Shown piece by piece: positions 1 through 8,868 of a stretch of DNA of 64,000 bases (the first letter of the stretch is position 1; every line of letters starts with the position of its first letter). A model generated the notes under the pieces. It made no database searches, was not told the DNA's origin, and worked only from the letters and a program-made list of their open reading frames with translations. The stretch is from Solibacillus silvestris_B. GTDB lineage: Bacteria; Bacillota; Bacilli; Bacillales_A; Planococcaceae. The position numbers were made by a program, and so were the translations under genes. Location: NCBI RefSeq assembly GCF_051967575.1, contig NZ_JBQCJW010000015.1, positions 1-64,000 of the forward strand, read 5' to 3'.

Positions 1-16
1 GGAGGGGTACCCCTCC
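1..16. repeat. Perfect 16-base palindrome at window edge
   Basis: The first 16 bases, GGAGGGGTACCCCTCC, form a perfect palindrome around a KpnI-like GGTACC centre. It could be the 3' part of a terminator or an operator belonging to a gene left of the window, which cannot be seen. No T tract follows directly, so a terminator on the plus strand is not clear. Confidence 0.5.
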
Positions 17-62
17 CAGCTAAAACAAATTAATTTCTTCGCATAAATTTAATTAAAAACAC

Positions 63-107
63 TTGACTGGAGGTAAGGAAAGCGTCCGACCCGCAATGGA
101 AATCAAC
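63..107 (+). repeat. Short derivative of a Bacillales intergenic repeat
   Basis: This stretch joins a TTGACTGGAG end to a GGAAAGCGTCCG...GGAAATCAAC end. From memory, many Bacillaceae genomes carry a dispersed intergenic repeat of roughly 150 bases with these two ends and a GC-rich middle. Here the middle is absent, so this looks like an internal-deletion copy. The richer GC content against an AT-rich surround supports a foreign or repeated origin. No second copy was found in the window. Confidence 0.4.
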
Positions 108-265
108 ACTATGTTATAGTGATGAACCGAAGAAAATATATTTTAGGACAAGTTTTGAAACGAGCTACTTCAATCATAAAGTAAATGAGGTCAATAATTT
201 CAATGCTTATTTCTTAGGGTAAATTTGTAAAATTATGATATTCTTACAATAGGAGGTGCAAAATA

Positions 266-1147
266 ATGGAATATTCACAGCTTAGAAACTTTAAATTACG
301 TTATTTTGTTATATTTGCGATTTTCATATTTATTGCAAGTACTATTTTGTTTTTGTTTGTCAATATACCGGCAGGCGAAGAATGGCTTACGTTTGTTATA
401 TCAGTTTGCTTCTTGGGGTATATTTTACAGCAAACGAAAAAATGGAATTTTACGTACAGCGAACAGTTCATGAATAAAACTATGTCTAAAGCTCGTTGGG
501 CAAAGTATTTGTCCATTACCGCTTGTTTCCAGTTGATCACTGTTGTGCTGACATCCATTTTATTGATCATTCTTTACCTTGTATTTGAAGAGCAAATTCG
601 TTCATTTATTGAGCTTTTCCAGTTCATGACGATGGAAACGGTTAATACACCGCTTATCGTTTATATTTTGTTTTTCATCAACATTTGTATTCTCGCTCCG
701 ATTTGGGAAGAGCTGCTGTTTAGAGGGATTTTACTGCGGCGTTTTACATTGAAATGGAGTCCGCAAAAAAGTATTGTCGTTTCTTCGGTAATATTCGGTA
801 TTATTCATCTCAACCCGATTAATATTGTGTTTGCATTTGCATTAGGCTGTGTGCTTGGCTATGCGTACTTAAAAACAAAAAATATAGTCGTGCCGATGCT
901 TTTACATAGTTTCAGCAATTTCCTGGCGTTTCTCCAATTTTGCTATGCCAATCAAACAGTCGAGCTCGATTTGCCGACAACAGAAGCGGTGCGCCGGGAA
1001 TTGTATATTAGCGGTGCCATCTTTTTGGCAATTTCTTTCGTTCTTGTATTTTTGCTTGTTAAATACTACAAACATTTCCGCCAATTAAAAAATCCGCCTC
1101 TGAAAGTGGATGAGCAACCGGAAATCGAAGCACTACTCGGAGAATAG
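266..1147 (+). CDS. CPBP family intramembrane metalloprotease
   Basis: A 293-residue polytopic membrane protein with about seven hydrophobic segments. The family signature is visible: EELLFRG (EExxxR motif) near residues 152-158, FGIIHLNP with a conserved His near 175, and a later HSFSN His. These are the presumed metal-ligand residues of the CAAX protease/bacteriocin-processing (CPBP, Abi) family related to Rce1. Substrates are unknown; members act in protein processing or bacteriocin self-immunity. The ATG follows AGGAGGTG with a spacing of about eight bases, which supports this start. It is a single gene converging on the ABC exporter genes, with a shared hairpin between them. Family call is secure, function is not. 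Confidence 0.88.
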   Translation: MEYSQLRNFKLRYFVIFAIFIFIASTILFLFVNIPAGEEWLTFVISVCFLGYILQQTKKWNFTYSEQFMNKTMSKARWAKYLSITACFQLITVVLTSILLIILYLVFEEQIRSFIELFQFMTMETVNTPLIVYILFFINICILAPIWEELLFRGILLRRFTLKWSPQKSIVVSSVIFGIIHLNPINIVFAFALGCVLGYAYLKTKNIVVPMLLHSFSNFLAFLQFCYANQTVELDLPTTEAVRRELYISGAIFLAISFVLVFLLVKYYKHFRQLKNPPLKVDEQPEIEALLGE

Positions 1148-1167
1148 TGTATATATTTGCAGCAACG

Positions 1168-1210
1168 AAAAATCGCCCATTTTGCCTATTCAGCAAAATG
1201 AGCGATTTTT
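1168..1210. terminator. Bidirectional terminator after the CPBP gene
   Basis: Inverted arms AAAAATCGC..ATTTTGC and GCAAAAT..GCGATTTTT enclose a 7-base loop. Flanking A and T runs suit termination from either side. It separates the CPBP gene (+) from the converging ABC exporter operon (-). Confidence 0.8.
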
Positions 1211-1322
1211 AATTTTAAAGAAAAGCAATACATAATGCCTTAAACTTGTCAAGGCGTCCGTGCAGCTCCTCGAAAATTGGTGGAGCGCTTAATTTGGTGT
1301 TACAGCGCTTCAGCTTTTTTTC

Positions 1323-3119
1323 CTATACATTCAGCATTTGTCCAAAGATACCTTGTTTTTCAATTAATTGTTCTCGTTTTCCCTGTTCGATAATTTTTCC
1401 CTTGTTTAAAACAATGACATAATCGACTTTGCGGATTGTGTTCAAACGGTGTGCGATAATAAAGCTTGTGCGGTTTTCCATCAGGTTTTCCAGCGCCTCT
1501 TGAATATGAAGCTCCGTCACAGTATCGATACTGCTTGTCGCTTCATCCAATAATAAAATTTTAGGATTCGCAACAAATGCCCTGGCAATCGAAATAAGCT
1601 GCTTTTGGCCTTGCGAAATTTGACTGCCGTCAGAGCTTAAAACCGTATCATACTTGTCTGGCAGCTTTTCGATAAACATATGGGCATTCGCTTTTTTTGC
1701 CGCCTCATAAATTTCCTCATCTGTCGCATCAAGCTTTCCATACCTAATATTGTCTTTAATCGACATTTCAAATAGAAACGGATCTTGCAGCACGAACGCC
1801 ATTTGACTACGCAGACTCGCTTTGGAAATTTCCTCAATTTCCATATCGTCAAATACGATTTTGCCCCCTGTTTTTTCATAAAGCCCTGTTAAAAGCTGCA
1901 TAATCGTTGTTTTACCAGCACCTGTTTGCCCGATTAATGCTACCGATTGCCCGGATTTGATTTCAAATGAAACATCGGATAAAGTGGGGGATTTTGCATC
2001 TGAATCGTATTGGAAAGATACATTTTGGAAACGGACATTTCCGAATAATTCAACTTGCTCACCTGCAGTGCTGTCTTCTTTTTCATCCATAATTAAAAAT
2101 ACGCGTTCGGCACCAGCCAATGCCGAAAGAACTGTATTGAACTGATTTGCCAAATCGTTTAAAGGCCGGGTGAACTGGCGTGCATATTCGGTGAAAATAA
2201 CAATGGTTCCGACCGAAATGTATCCATAGTAAGCAAATAGGCCGCCTGCAAATGCGACAATCGCAAAACTTAAGCTGTTTAATGTGTTCATGACTTTTGG
2301 GATGAAACCAGAATACGTCAATGCCCAAAAGCCGACTGTGCGAATGCGTTCATTTTTTTCATCAAATTGGCGGAGCATTTCTGTTTCCTGTGAAAATGCT
2401 TTTACGACATGCTGTCCTGTAATTGATTCTTCAATCAAACCGTTCATTTCACCGATGGCGGCTTGCTGTTGTTTAAATAACAAGCTTGTCCGTTTTGTAA
2501 TCCAGCGCATACTATAAAACATTAACGGCACGATAATCATCGTAATAAGCGTCAGCGCAGGACTCAGCCAAAGCATGACCGCTACTGTGCCTGTCAAAGT
2601 TAAAATACTTGAAACAACTTGGATGAAGGCACTGTTTAATGTGGCGCTTATTGTTTCAATATCATTTGTCGCGCGGCTCATTAGTTCCCCGTGCTTCCGC
2701 TTGTCGAAAAAGCGGAGAGGAAGTTTGAAAAAATGGGCGTACAGCTGTGTCCGAATACGAAATACGGTTTGCTGAGCAATGCCGACCATCCAATAGTTCT
2801 GGAAATAGTTTGCCAAACTGTAAAGCAAATAAACGGCGGCTAGCCCGTACAGCCACAAGTCGAGCTGAGTTAGTGAGCTGCCATCGATAAACCGGTCAAT
2901 TAGACGTCCGATAATGAACGGTCCGATCAAAGCAAGGGCGGAGCTTGCGACAACAAGCAGCAAAACAACAAAAAGAAGCAATTTTTGCTCGGCAACGAAG
3001 TCCAGTATCCGCTTTAACGTGTATGTCCAGTTTTGGGCACGTTCGCCTTTTTTCTTTTTTCCGCTTGCATTTTTTATTTGTTCTTTCGTGATGATTGGTT
3101 CATAGTTGAAAAACTTCAT
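1323..3119 (-). CDS. ABC exporter half-transporter, catalytically competent subunit (YfiC-like)
   Basis: 598 residues: an N-terminal six-helix exporter domain (about residues 45-330) and a C-terminal ATPase domain. The ATPase has Walker A GQTGAGKTT near residue 395, Walker B ILLLDEATSS with the catalytic Glu, and switch His in IIAHRL. Its signature motif is the atypical ISQGQKQ. It overlaps the upstream subunit gene by four bases, so the two are translationally coupled and should form a heterodimer, as B. subtilis YfiB/YfiC or BmrC/BmrD do. Its own Walker motifs plus the partner's intact LSGGQ would form the one active ATP site. Likely exports a drug or lipid; the substrate cannot be read from sequence. 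Confidence 0.9.
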   Translation of the reverse strand: MKFFNYEPIITKEQIKNASGKKKKGERAQNWTYTLKRILDFVAEQKLLLFVVLLLVVASSALALIGPFIIGRLIDRFIDGSSLTQLDLWLYGLAAVYLLYSLANYFQNYWMVGIAQQTVFRIRTQLYAHFFKLPLRFFDKRKHGELMSRATNDIETISATLNSAFIQVVSSILTLTGTVAVMLWLSPALTLITMIIVPLMFYSMRWITKRTSLLFKQQQAAIGEMNGLIEESITGQHVVKAFSQETEMLRQFDEKNERIRTVGFWALTYSGFIPKVMNTLNSLSFAIVAFAGGLFAYYGYISVGTIVIFTEYARQFTRPLNDLANQFNTVLSALAGAERVFLIMDEKEDSTAGEQVELFGNVRFQNVSFQYDSDAKSPTLSDVSFEIKSGQSVALIGQTGAGKTTIMQLLTGLYEKTGGKIVFDDMEIEEISKASLRSQMAFVLQDPFLFEMSIKDNIRYGKLDATDEEIYEAAKKANAHMFIEKLPDKYDTVLSSDGSQISQGQKQLISIARAFVANPKILLLDEATSSIDTVTELHIQEALENLMENRTSFIIAHRLNTIRKVDYVIVLNKGKIIEQGKREQLIEKQGIFGQMLNV

Positions 3120-4849
3120 TCCGCAAGCACCTCCTGCTGTGAAGCGACAATTTTCGCATACAAATCGTTCGTTTTCAATAGTTCCTCATGTGTGCCGAAG
3201 CCATGGAGCTGACCTTCATCAATAAGCAAAATGCGGTCCGCGGTTTGTGCCGTTTGGATTTTTTGCGTAACAACAAGCATCGTTAATAGCTCTGAATCGA
3301 GCCCCTGCCATAATTTTTTCTCGGTAGCTACGTCCAAAGCGGAAGTACTATCATCCAGAATGAGCAGCGATGACGGCTTTAAAAGTGCACGTGCAATGGC
3401 AAGCCGTTGCTTTTGACCGCCTGATAAATTAATTCCGCGCTGTCCAATCATCGTATCGTATTGCTTTTCAAAACTTTCAATCGAATGGTGGATTTGCGCT
3501 TTTTCCGTTGCCTCGATAATTTGTTCAAGCGTCGCATCCTTTTGCCCCCAGCGTAAGTTGTCTACAATCGTTCCGGAAAATAATAGCGATTGCTGCGGCA
3601 CATAGGAAATGGAGTGACGCAATTGCTGCAGAGGGATGTCCTTTATATTCTGCTCATTAATATAAATCGAGCCGCTATCCGACTCGTAAAATTTCTCGAT
3701 TAACTGCAAAATAGTTGTTTTACCTGAACCTGTGGCACCCATAATAGCGATTTTTTCACCGCTTGAAATAGCGAACGATAAGTTCTGGATCGTCTTTTGC
3801 GCGGCATTTGGATAGGTAAATGATACATCGTCAAAACGAATCGAGAATTGTGGAAGGGGAGCAGTATTGCTTTCCCGCACTTCTTCTGTGCCTTCCTTGA
3901 CGCCTAAAATCTCTTCAATCCGTTCAGCAGAAGCTTTTGCCCGTGCATATGCGATAATGATAAATGAGAACATGGAGAACGAAGCGGTCATTCGGAATGC
4001 ATAATTAATAATTGCAGCCAAATCACCGGCAAGAATTTCGTTTTCGCGAATCGCATCCGCACCGACCCAAATGACAACGAGCAAGCTAATATTCATGACA
4101 AATTGCAGGATGGGGAGTGCGATTTCCATAACGCGTGTTGCTTTAATCGTATCGAGCTTTAAGTTTTCGGCTATAGTGTGAAAGCGACTTTCTTCATATT
4201 GCCCCCGCATATACGCTTTTATCAAACGAACGGCTTGCAGTCCTTCCTGAAGCTGACGGTTTACATTGTCAAGCCGATGTTGAACACGTGCAAACAGCTT
4301 TATGCCGATCGATACCATCCAAACAAGAAAGACGAGTAAAAACGGAAAGCCCACACATAAAATAAGAGCGAGCTTTGCATTGACGATAAAAGCCATTATG
4401 AGGGAACCGATTGCCATTAATGGTGCCTTCATCGCAATTCGCAGCATCATAAAGACGATATTCATTGTTTGCGTCACATCGCTCGTCAGGCGTGTAATAA
4501 GCCCGGATGCCGGAAATGTTAAGTAGGTAGCCATCGTTAATGACTGAATTTTACTATAAAGCGCCTTTCGTAAGTCGAAGCCGAAGCTATGGGCAACATG
4601 TGCGGAGAAAAAGGAGTTGAATACACCACTTAAAAAGGAAAACAGTGCTAAAACAAATAAACAGCCACCCCAAAAGGCAACATTATGTAAATTTTCTTCA
4701 AGCAAACCTTCATTAATCATATTCGCCATAAAAAGTGGCTGGATTAAATCGCTGGCAAGCTCTAAAAGCATCAGGAAAAAAGCAATCGCGGCCGGCCATT
4801 TATAGCGCCTCATAAATTGAAAAATTGTTTTCATTTGATAACTCCTCAT
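3116..4849 (-). CDS. ABC exporter half-transporter, degenerate-site subunit (YfiB-like)
   Basis: 577 residues, exporter membrane domain then ATPase domain. Walker A GATGSGKTT lies near residue 368 and the signature LSGGQKQR is intact, but Walker B reads LLILDDSTSALD (Asp in place of the catalytic Glu) and the switch His position reads VVTQKI (Gln). Such changes are known in the non-hydrolytic site of heterodimeric exporters. The site made from this Walker pair and the partner's SQGQ signature is therefore the degenerate one. First gene of a two-gene minus-strand operon; an SD-like GAGGAG precedes the ATG. No regulator gene is adjacent. Confidence 0.9.
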   Translation of the reverse strand: MRSYQMKTIFQFMRRYKWPAAIAFFLMLLELASDLIQPLFMANMINEGLLEENLHNVAFWGGCLFVLALFSFLSGVFNSFFSAHVAHSFGFDLRKALYSKIQSLTMATYLTFPASGLITRLTSDVTQTMNIVFMMLRIAMKAPLMAIGSLIMAFIVNAKLALILCVGFPFLLVFLVWMVSIGIKLFARVQHRLDNVNRQLQEGLQAVRLIKAYMRGQYEESRFHTIAENLKLDTIKATRVMEIALPILQFVMNISLLVVIWVGADAIRENEILAGDLAAIINYAFRMTASFSMFSFIIIAYARAKASAERIEEILGVKEGTEEVRESNTAPLPQFSIRFDDVSFTYPNAAQKTIQNLSFAISSGEKIAIMGATGSGKTTILQLIEKFYESDSGSIYINEQNIKDIPLQQLRHSISYVPQQSLLFSGTIVDNLRWGQKDATLEQIIEATEKAQIHHSIESFEKQYDTMIGQRGINLSGGQKQRLAIARALLKPSSLLILDDSTSALDVATEKKLWQGLDSELLTMLVVTQKIQTAQTADRILLIDEGQLHGFGTHEELLKTNDLYAKIVASQQEVLAE

Positions 4850-4938
4850 GTTGAATTCACGAAATTTTATATATATTATGACACTTTACCATAAGGAACT
4901 CAACGATAATATTTCGAGAGTCTAAATATTAATTCCAT

Positions 4939-4989
4939 CAAAAAAGGGAGTGATGCTACTAAGTCAAAATACTTTTTGCATCACTCCCT
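4939..4989 (-). terminator. Terminator of yqhQ
   Basis: Perfect 12-base arms AGGGAGTGATGC and GCATCACTCCCT surround a 21-base loop. Read on the minus strand the stem is followed by TTTTTT, so it ends the yqhQ transcript just past its stop codon. Confidence 0.85.
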
Positions 4990-5000
4990 ACACTATTCAA

Positions 5001-5939
5001 CTAATCATGTGCTAAAGTTTTGGCGATTGCCGGGTCTTTTTCGACTTCATGAAGCTTGTTGAAAGACGCAATCGCAACTTCCACCATGTCATCTTTCGGC
5101 TCTTTCGTTGTTAATAGCTGCAGCCATAACCCAGGATAGCCTAAGTAACGCAAAACAGGAATTTCCCGTACTGCATTTGTCGCTTGCAAAACTTCAAATG
5201 AAATGCCGATTACGACCGGAATCAATAAAATTCTGCTTACTAAACGGACCCAAAGCGGATCAACGGGAACAAAGAAGTATGTAAACATCCCTACAATAAC
5301 TGTGAATAAAATAAAGCTTGATCCGCAGCGGTAATGCAGGCGCGATTGTTTTTGAACATTTTCAACCGTTAAGTCGAGTCCTGCTTCATAACAGTTGATT
5401 ACTTTATGCTCTGCCCCATGATATTGGAACACCCGTTTAATAAGCGGAGTCATCGTTATAATTTGCAGATAGGTTAATAATAAAATTAATTTAAAGCCTG
5501 TTTCGATGAAAATTTGAACTGTTTTTCCCGGGAACCAAGGCTTTAAAAACTCGGCTAAAAACATCGGTACTAATGTAAAGACGAATTTACCGAATAAGAA
5601 GGATAGTATACCGATAACGGCCACACCTAAAATCATCATTAGCTTTGATGGTTCTTCACCACCATTTTCCTCTTCTTCACCTGGTGGAACGTCATAGCGA
5701 TCAGAAGCGAATTGTAAATGGCGAGATCCAAAGCTGGCGGATTCCATTAATGCAACAACACCGCGGACGAATGGGATTTTTTTCAGCTTTTGATAAATTG
5801 GCTTTTTCTCTTTTTTTACGTGGAAATAATCAATGGAATTATCATTGCGGCGAATGGCTGTTACCATATGATCCTGACCAGTGAACATGACACCTTCCAA
5901 AAGCGCTTGCCCACCATAAACTGGCGCATTATTACTCAC
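5001..5939 (-). CDS. yqhQ: DUF1385 membrane protein YqhQ
   Basis: A DUF1385 protein recognised by the N-terminal VYGGQALLEGVMF motif, the PLIKRVFQYHGAEHKVINCYE block with its HGAEHK, and about four membrane helices in the C-terminal two thirds. Function is not established in this family. I place the start at the GTG at 5937-5939 because a GAGTGG-like ribosome site precedes it and the conserved region begins soon after; a longer form from the GTG at 5979-5981 (326 residues) has no visible ribosome site. It diverges from yqhR, the same arrangement of yqhQ beside yqhR-aroQ-yqhT-efp as in B. subtilis, which supports the assignment. Confidence 0.88.
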   Translation of the reverse strand: MSNNAPVYGGQALLEGVMFTGQDHMVTAIRRNDNSIDYFHVKKEKKPIYQKLKKIPFVRGVVALMESASFGSRHLQFASDRYDVPPGEEEENGGEEPSKLMMILGVAVIGILSFLFGKFVFTLVPMFLAEFLKPWFPGKTVQIFIETGFKLILLLTYLQIITMTPLIKRVFQYHGAEHKVINCYEAGLDLTVENVQKQSRLHYRCGSSFILFTVIVGMFTYFFVPVDPLWVRLVSRILLIPVVIGISFEVLQATNAVREIPVLRYLGYPGLWLQLLTTKEPKDDMVEVAIASFNKLHEVEKDPAIAKTLAHD

Positions 5940-6121
5940 TTTTACGTACACCACTCTCTTATTATATTTCTGTCTCTTCACATTTTGTAGATAAATGGAG
6001 TTCGTTAATCTACATTCAAAGATTTTACTTTCATATTGTACTAAATTTTGAAGAAAAGCACTATCTATTCGAATAGTTTTTTTACAATCGGCAATACTGG
6101 GACAAAAAAGGAGTTTTTGCT

Positions 6122-6529
6122 GTGTATATTTTTATTGGGGCTTTGGCCGCGGCGCTTTTTGCAACGGTTAGCTTAAAAGGCTTGCATTTTTTTAATTTCA
6201 TCAACTGGCATCCTGTATCATTTTTGAAAAAATTTGAATCGTTCGACTGGAGCGCATTTGAACGATGGGTCATATTGTTTTTAATCATAGCGGTTTTTAC
6301 ATTACTTTTAATGTTAATCGCACAGGCGCTGTTTAGACTGCCTCCATTTTCATTTTCGCTTATTTTAGGTTTGGCGATCGCAATGCTTATTGAGTGGCGA
6401 ATTCTTGATTTGCCTCTGGAATGGGCGTCGCTGAAAAAGCTGTCGATTCCTTTTATCATCCTCATTGTGACGGTTATGCGCTTTATCGTCGAAACTGCCC
6501 GATATATGAGAATGCAAACGTTTCGTTAG
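6122..6529 (+). CDS. yqhR: YqhR-like integral membrane protein
   Basis: 135 residues with four predicted membrane helices and almost no soluble part. It begins at GTG after AAAAAAGGAG with an eight-base spacing. No catalytic motif is visible. The call rests on position (between yqhQ and aroQ, as in B. subtilis) and on matching size and topology, rather than on a diagnostic motif. Role unknown. A short gap of about 65 bases separates it from aroQ, so the two may share a transcript. Confidence 0.65.
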   Translation: MYIFIGALAAALFATVSLKGLHFFNFINWHPVSFLKKFESFDWSAFERWVILFLIIAVFTLLLMLIAQALFRLPPFSFSLILGLAIAMLIEWRILDLPLEWASLKKLSIPFIILIVTVMRFIVETARYMRMQTFR

Positions 6530-6596
6530 CCGAAACAGTTGATGTCTGAAAAGTCTGTGATAAAATAGGGACAGTATAGAAAAAGGAGCGCTCCCG

Positions 6597-7025
6597 ATGA
6601 AAATACTTGTATTAAATGGTCCGAACTTAAATCGTTTAGGTAAGCGTGAACCCGAAATATATGGGGCAGAAACATTGGATGATGTAAAATCGAACTGTGA
6701 AAGGCTTGCTGCTTCTTTCAATGCGGCTATCGATTTCCGCCAATCGAATCATGAAGGAGTCCTCATTGATTGGATACATGAGGCGGCCGATACGGATATT
6801 GATGGCATTGTCTTTAATCCAGGTGCATATACACATACGAGCATTGCATTGCGAGATGCGATTGCTTCTGTGCATACACCTGTAATAGAAGTACATATTT
6901 CGAATATTCATGCACGTGAAGCATTCCGTCATGAATCAAAGCTGGCGGCGCAATGTGTAGGGCAAATTTGCGGACTTGGCACATTTGGCTATGAGCTTGC
7001 CATCCGCAAATTTTTACAACAATAA
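6597..7025 (+). CDS. aroQ: Type II 3-dehydroquinate dehydratase
   Basis: 142 residues, normal for type II dehydroquinase. Diagnostic motifs are present: LNGPNLNRLGKREPEIYG at the N-terminus (catalytic Arg/Tyr loop), NPGAYTHTSIALRDAI in the middle and EVHISNIHAREAFRHES near the C-terminus with the catalytic His. It catalyses dehydration of 3-dehydroquinate to 3-dehydroshikimate, step three of the shikimate pathway, as a cytosolic dodecamer. The ATG follows AAAAAGGAG. yqhT follows after 16 bases, so they are probably co-transcribed. Confidence 0.97.
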   Translation: MKILVLNGPNLNRLGKREPEIYGAETLDDVKSNCERLAASFNAAIDFRQSNHEGVLIDWIHEAADTDIDGIVFNPGAYTHTSIALRDAIASVHTPVIEVHISNIHAREAFRHESKLAAQCVGQICGLGTFGYELAIRKFLQQ

Positions 7026-7041
7026 AAAGGGGATTATGAGT

Positions 7042-8100
7042 ATGAAACTGACAAAATTACGTCAAGCATTAATCGACAACAAAGTGGAAGCGTTATTAAT
7101 TACAAACGAATATAACCGTCGTTACATGACAGGTTTTACAGGCACGGCCGGTGTTGCAATCGTATCGCAGAATGATGCGGTATTCATCACTGATTTTCGT
7201 TACACAGAGCAAGCTTCGGAACAAGTGAAAGATTTCCGCATTGCCCAGCATACCGGAACAATTTTTGAAGAAGTGGCGAAGCAAGTTGCATTAATGGGCG
7301 TGAAAACATTAGGTTTCGAAAAGGATGCAATGCATTTTGGTACATATGAAGTATACAAATCAACAGTGAACGTTGATTTCGTCCCGGTTTCAGGCTTAAT
7401 CGAAAAAATTCGCTTGATTAAGACTGAAGAAGAGATTAATATTATTAAGGTTGCATGTGAAATTGCAGACAATGCATTTACACATATTTTAAATTTCATC
7501 AAGCCAGGTGTAACAGAGCTTGATGTATCGAATGAATTAGAATTTTTCATGCGTAAACAAGGTGCTGCAAGCTCTTCTTTTGATATTATTGTCGCAAGTG
7601 GTTTGCGTTCGGCATTGCCGCACGGTGTTGCGACAAGCAAAATCATTGAAAAGGGCGATTTTGTAACACTTGATTTTGGTGCTTACTATAATGGATACAT
7701 TTCGGACATAACACGTACAATCGCTGTAGGACAACCTTCAGGGAAGTTAGTGGAAATGTACAATGCTGTGCTTGAATCTCAGCTTCTAGCGCTTGAAAAA
7801 GTTGGTCCAGGCATGACAGGGATCGAAGCAGATGCAGTAGCACGCGATTATTTGAAATCTAAAGGCTTAGGCGATGCATTTGGTCACTCTACAGGTCATG
7901 GTATCGGTTTGGAAGTGCATGAAGGACCTGGATTATCATTCCGTTCTGAAACTGTGCTGGAGCCAAATATGGTTGTAACAATTGAACCGGGCGTCTACAT
8001 TCCTGGAATTGGCGGCGTTCGAATTGAGGACGATATTTTAATCACAAAAACGGGTAATGAAGTACTAACACATTCGACAAAAGAATTAATCATTTTATAA
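7042..8100 (+). CDS. yqhT: Xaa-Pro aminopeptidase family protein (M24 peptidase)
   Basis: 352 residues, matching B. subtilis YqhT. An N-terminal creatinase-like domain (to about residue 125) precedes the pita-bread catalytic domain. The five metal ligands are visible: Asp in DFGAYY and in SDITRT, His in HSTGHGIG, Glu in TIEPGVY and Glu in GGVRIEDD. It removes N-terminal residues preceding proline in the cytosol. The ATG at 7042 is preferred over one two codons upstream because its spacing from AAAGGGG is nine bases rather than three. efp follows 17 bases later, so proline-peptide turnover and EF-P are co-transcribed, as in B. subtilis. Confidence 0.94.
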   Translation: MKLTKLRQALIDNKVEALLITNEYNRRYMTGFTGTAGVAIVSQNDAVFITDFRYTEQASEQVKDFRIAQHTGTIFEEVAKQVALMGVKTLGFEKDAMHFGTYEVYKSTVNVDFVPVSGLIEKIRLIKTEEEINIIKVACEIADNAFTHILNFIKPGVTELDVSNELEFFMRKQGAASSSFDIIVASGLRSALPHGVATSKIIEKGDFVTLDFGAYYNGYISDITRTIAVGQPSGKLVEMYNAVLESQLLALEKVGPGMTGIEADAVARDYLKSKGLGDAFGHSTGHGIGLEVHEGPGLSFRSETVLEPNMVVTIEPGVYIPGIGGVRIEDDILITKTGNEVLTHSTKELIIL

Positions 8101-8117
8101 TTTGGAGGAAATAATTC

Positions 8118-8675
8118 ATGATTTCAGTAAACGATTTCCGTACAGGTTTAACAATCATCGTTGATGGCAACTTATTCCGCGTACTAGAATTCCAACACGT
8201 AAAACCAGGTAAGGGTGCTGCATTCGTGCGTTCGAAATTACGTAATTTGCGTAATGGCAACGTGACGGAAAAAACATTCCGCGCTGGTGAAAAAGTAGAA
8301 AAAGCGATGATCGAAAACCGCAAAATGCAATATTTGTATGCACAAGGCGATGAGCATGTATTCATGGACATGGAGTCATATGACCAAACAACTTTAACAG
8401 CTGCTCAAATCGAAGACGAGCTGTACTACTTATTAGAAAACATGGAAGTTCATATCCAAACATATCAAGGCGAAATGTTAGGGATCGAATTACCAAACAC
8501 GGTAATTTTGGAAGTGGCTGAAACAGAGCCAGGCATTAAAGGGGATACAGCTTCAGGTGGTTCAAAGCCTGCTAAAATGCAAACTGGCTTAATGGTAAAC
8601 GTGCCATTCTTCGTCAACCAAGGCGATAAATTGATCATTAATACAGATGAAGGCACTTACGTTTCTCGCGCATAA
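8118..8675 (+). CDS. efp: Translation elongation factor P
   Basis: 185 residues with the three beta-barrel domains of EF-P. The exposed loop HVKPGKGAAF places Lys32 at the position that is modified in B. subtilis EF-P (5-aminopentanol). EF-P enters the ribosomal E site and relieves stalling at polyproline stretches. A GGAGG site lies nine bases before the ATG. A strong hairpin follows the stop, ending the yqhR/aroQ-yqhT-efp transcript. Confidence 0.98.
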   Translation: MISVNDFRTGLTIIVDGNLFRVLEFQHVKPGKGAAFVRSKLRNLRNGNVTEKTFRAGEKVEKAMIENRKMQYLYAQGDEHVFMDMESYDQTTLTAAQIEDELYYLLENMEVHIQTYQGEMLGIELPNTVILEVAETEPGIKGDTASGGSKPAKMQTGLMVNVPFFVNQGDKLIINTDEGTYVSRA

Positions 8676-8712
8676 TAAATAAGCGGCAAGGGAAAACGCC
8701 CCTTCATAAAAT

Positions 8713-8756
8713 AAAGACAGGGATATTGCGGAAATACAATATTCCTGTCTTTTTTG
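8713..8756 (+). terminator. Rho-independent terminator after efp
   Basis: Arms AAAGACAGGGATATTG and CAATATTCCTGTCTTT pair over 16 bases with one wobble around an eight-base loop, followed by TTTT. Confidence 0.9.
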
Positions 8757-8784
8757 TGGGGAAAAACTCAAAATGCGTTCATAT

Positions 8785-8811
8785 GTAATAGCAGTAAATG
8801 AAAACTATTAC
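8785..8811. promoter_or_regulatory. Inverted repeat upstream of the nitronate monooxygenase gene
   Basis: GTAATAG and CTATTAC are perfect 7-base arms separated by 13 bases, about 60 bases before the start codon of the flavin enzyme gene. The spacing would suit a dimeric regulator. No cognate regulator gene is adjacent, so this is only a candidate operator. Confidence 0.35.
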
Positions 8812-8868
8812 AAATTATAGCCAAATAAGGATGTTGACGGTATAATTAAAGAAAGGAGTGAATCGTTT

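Noticed and set aside
1211..1322. Possible gene remnant downstream of the ABC exporter
   Set aside because: Two AGCGCT motifs and a small GCCTT/AAGGC hairpin are present, but no reading frame or known element could be recognised.
6082..6465. Long minus-strand ORF opposite yqhR
   Set aside because: It lies fully antisense to a membrane protein gene, has no ribosome site and its composition reflects the complementary strand.
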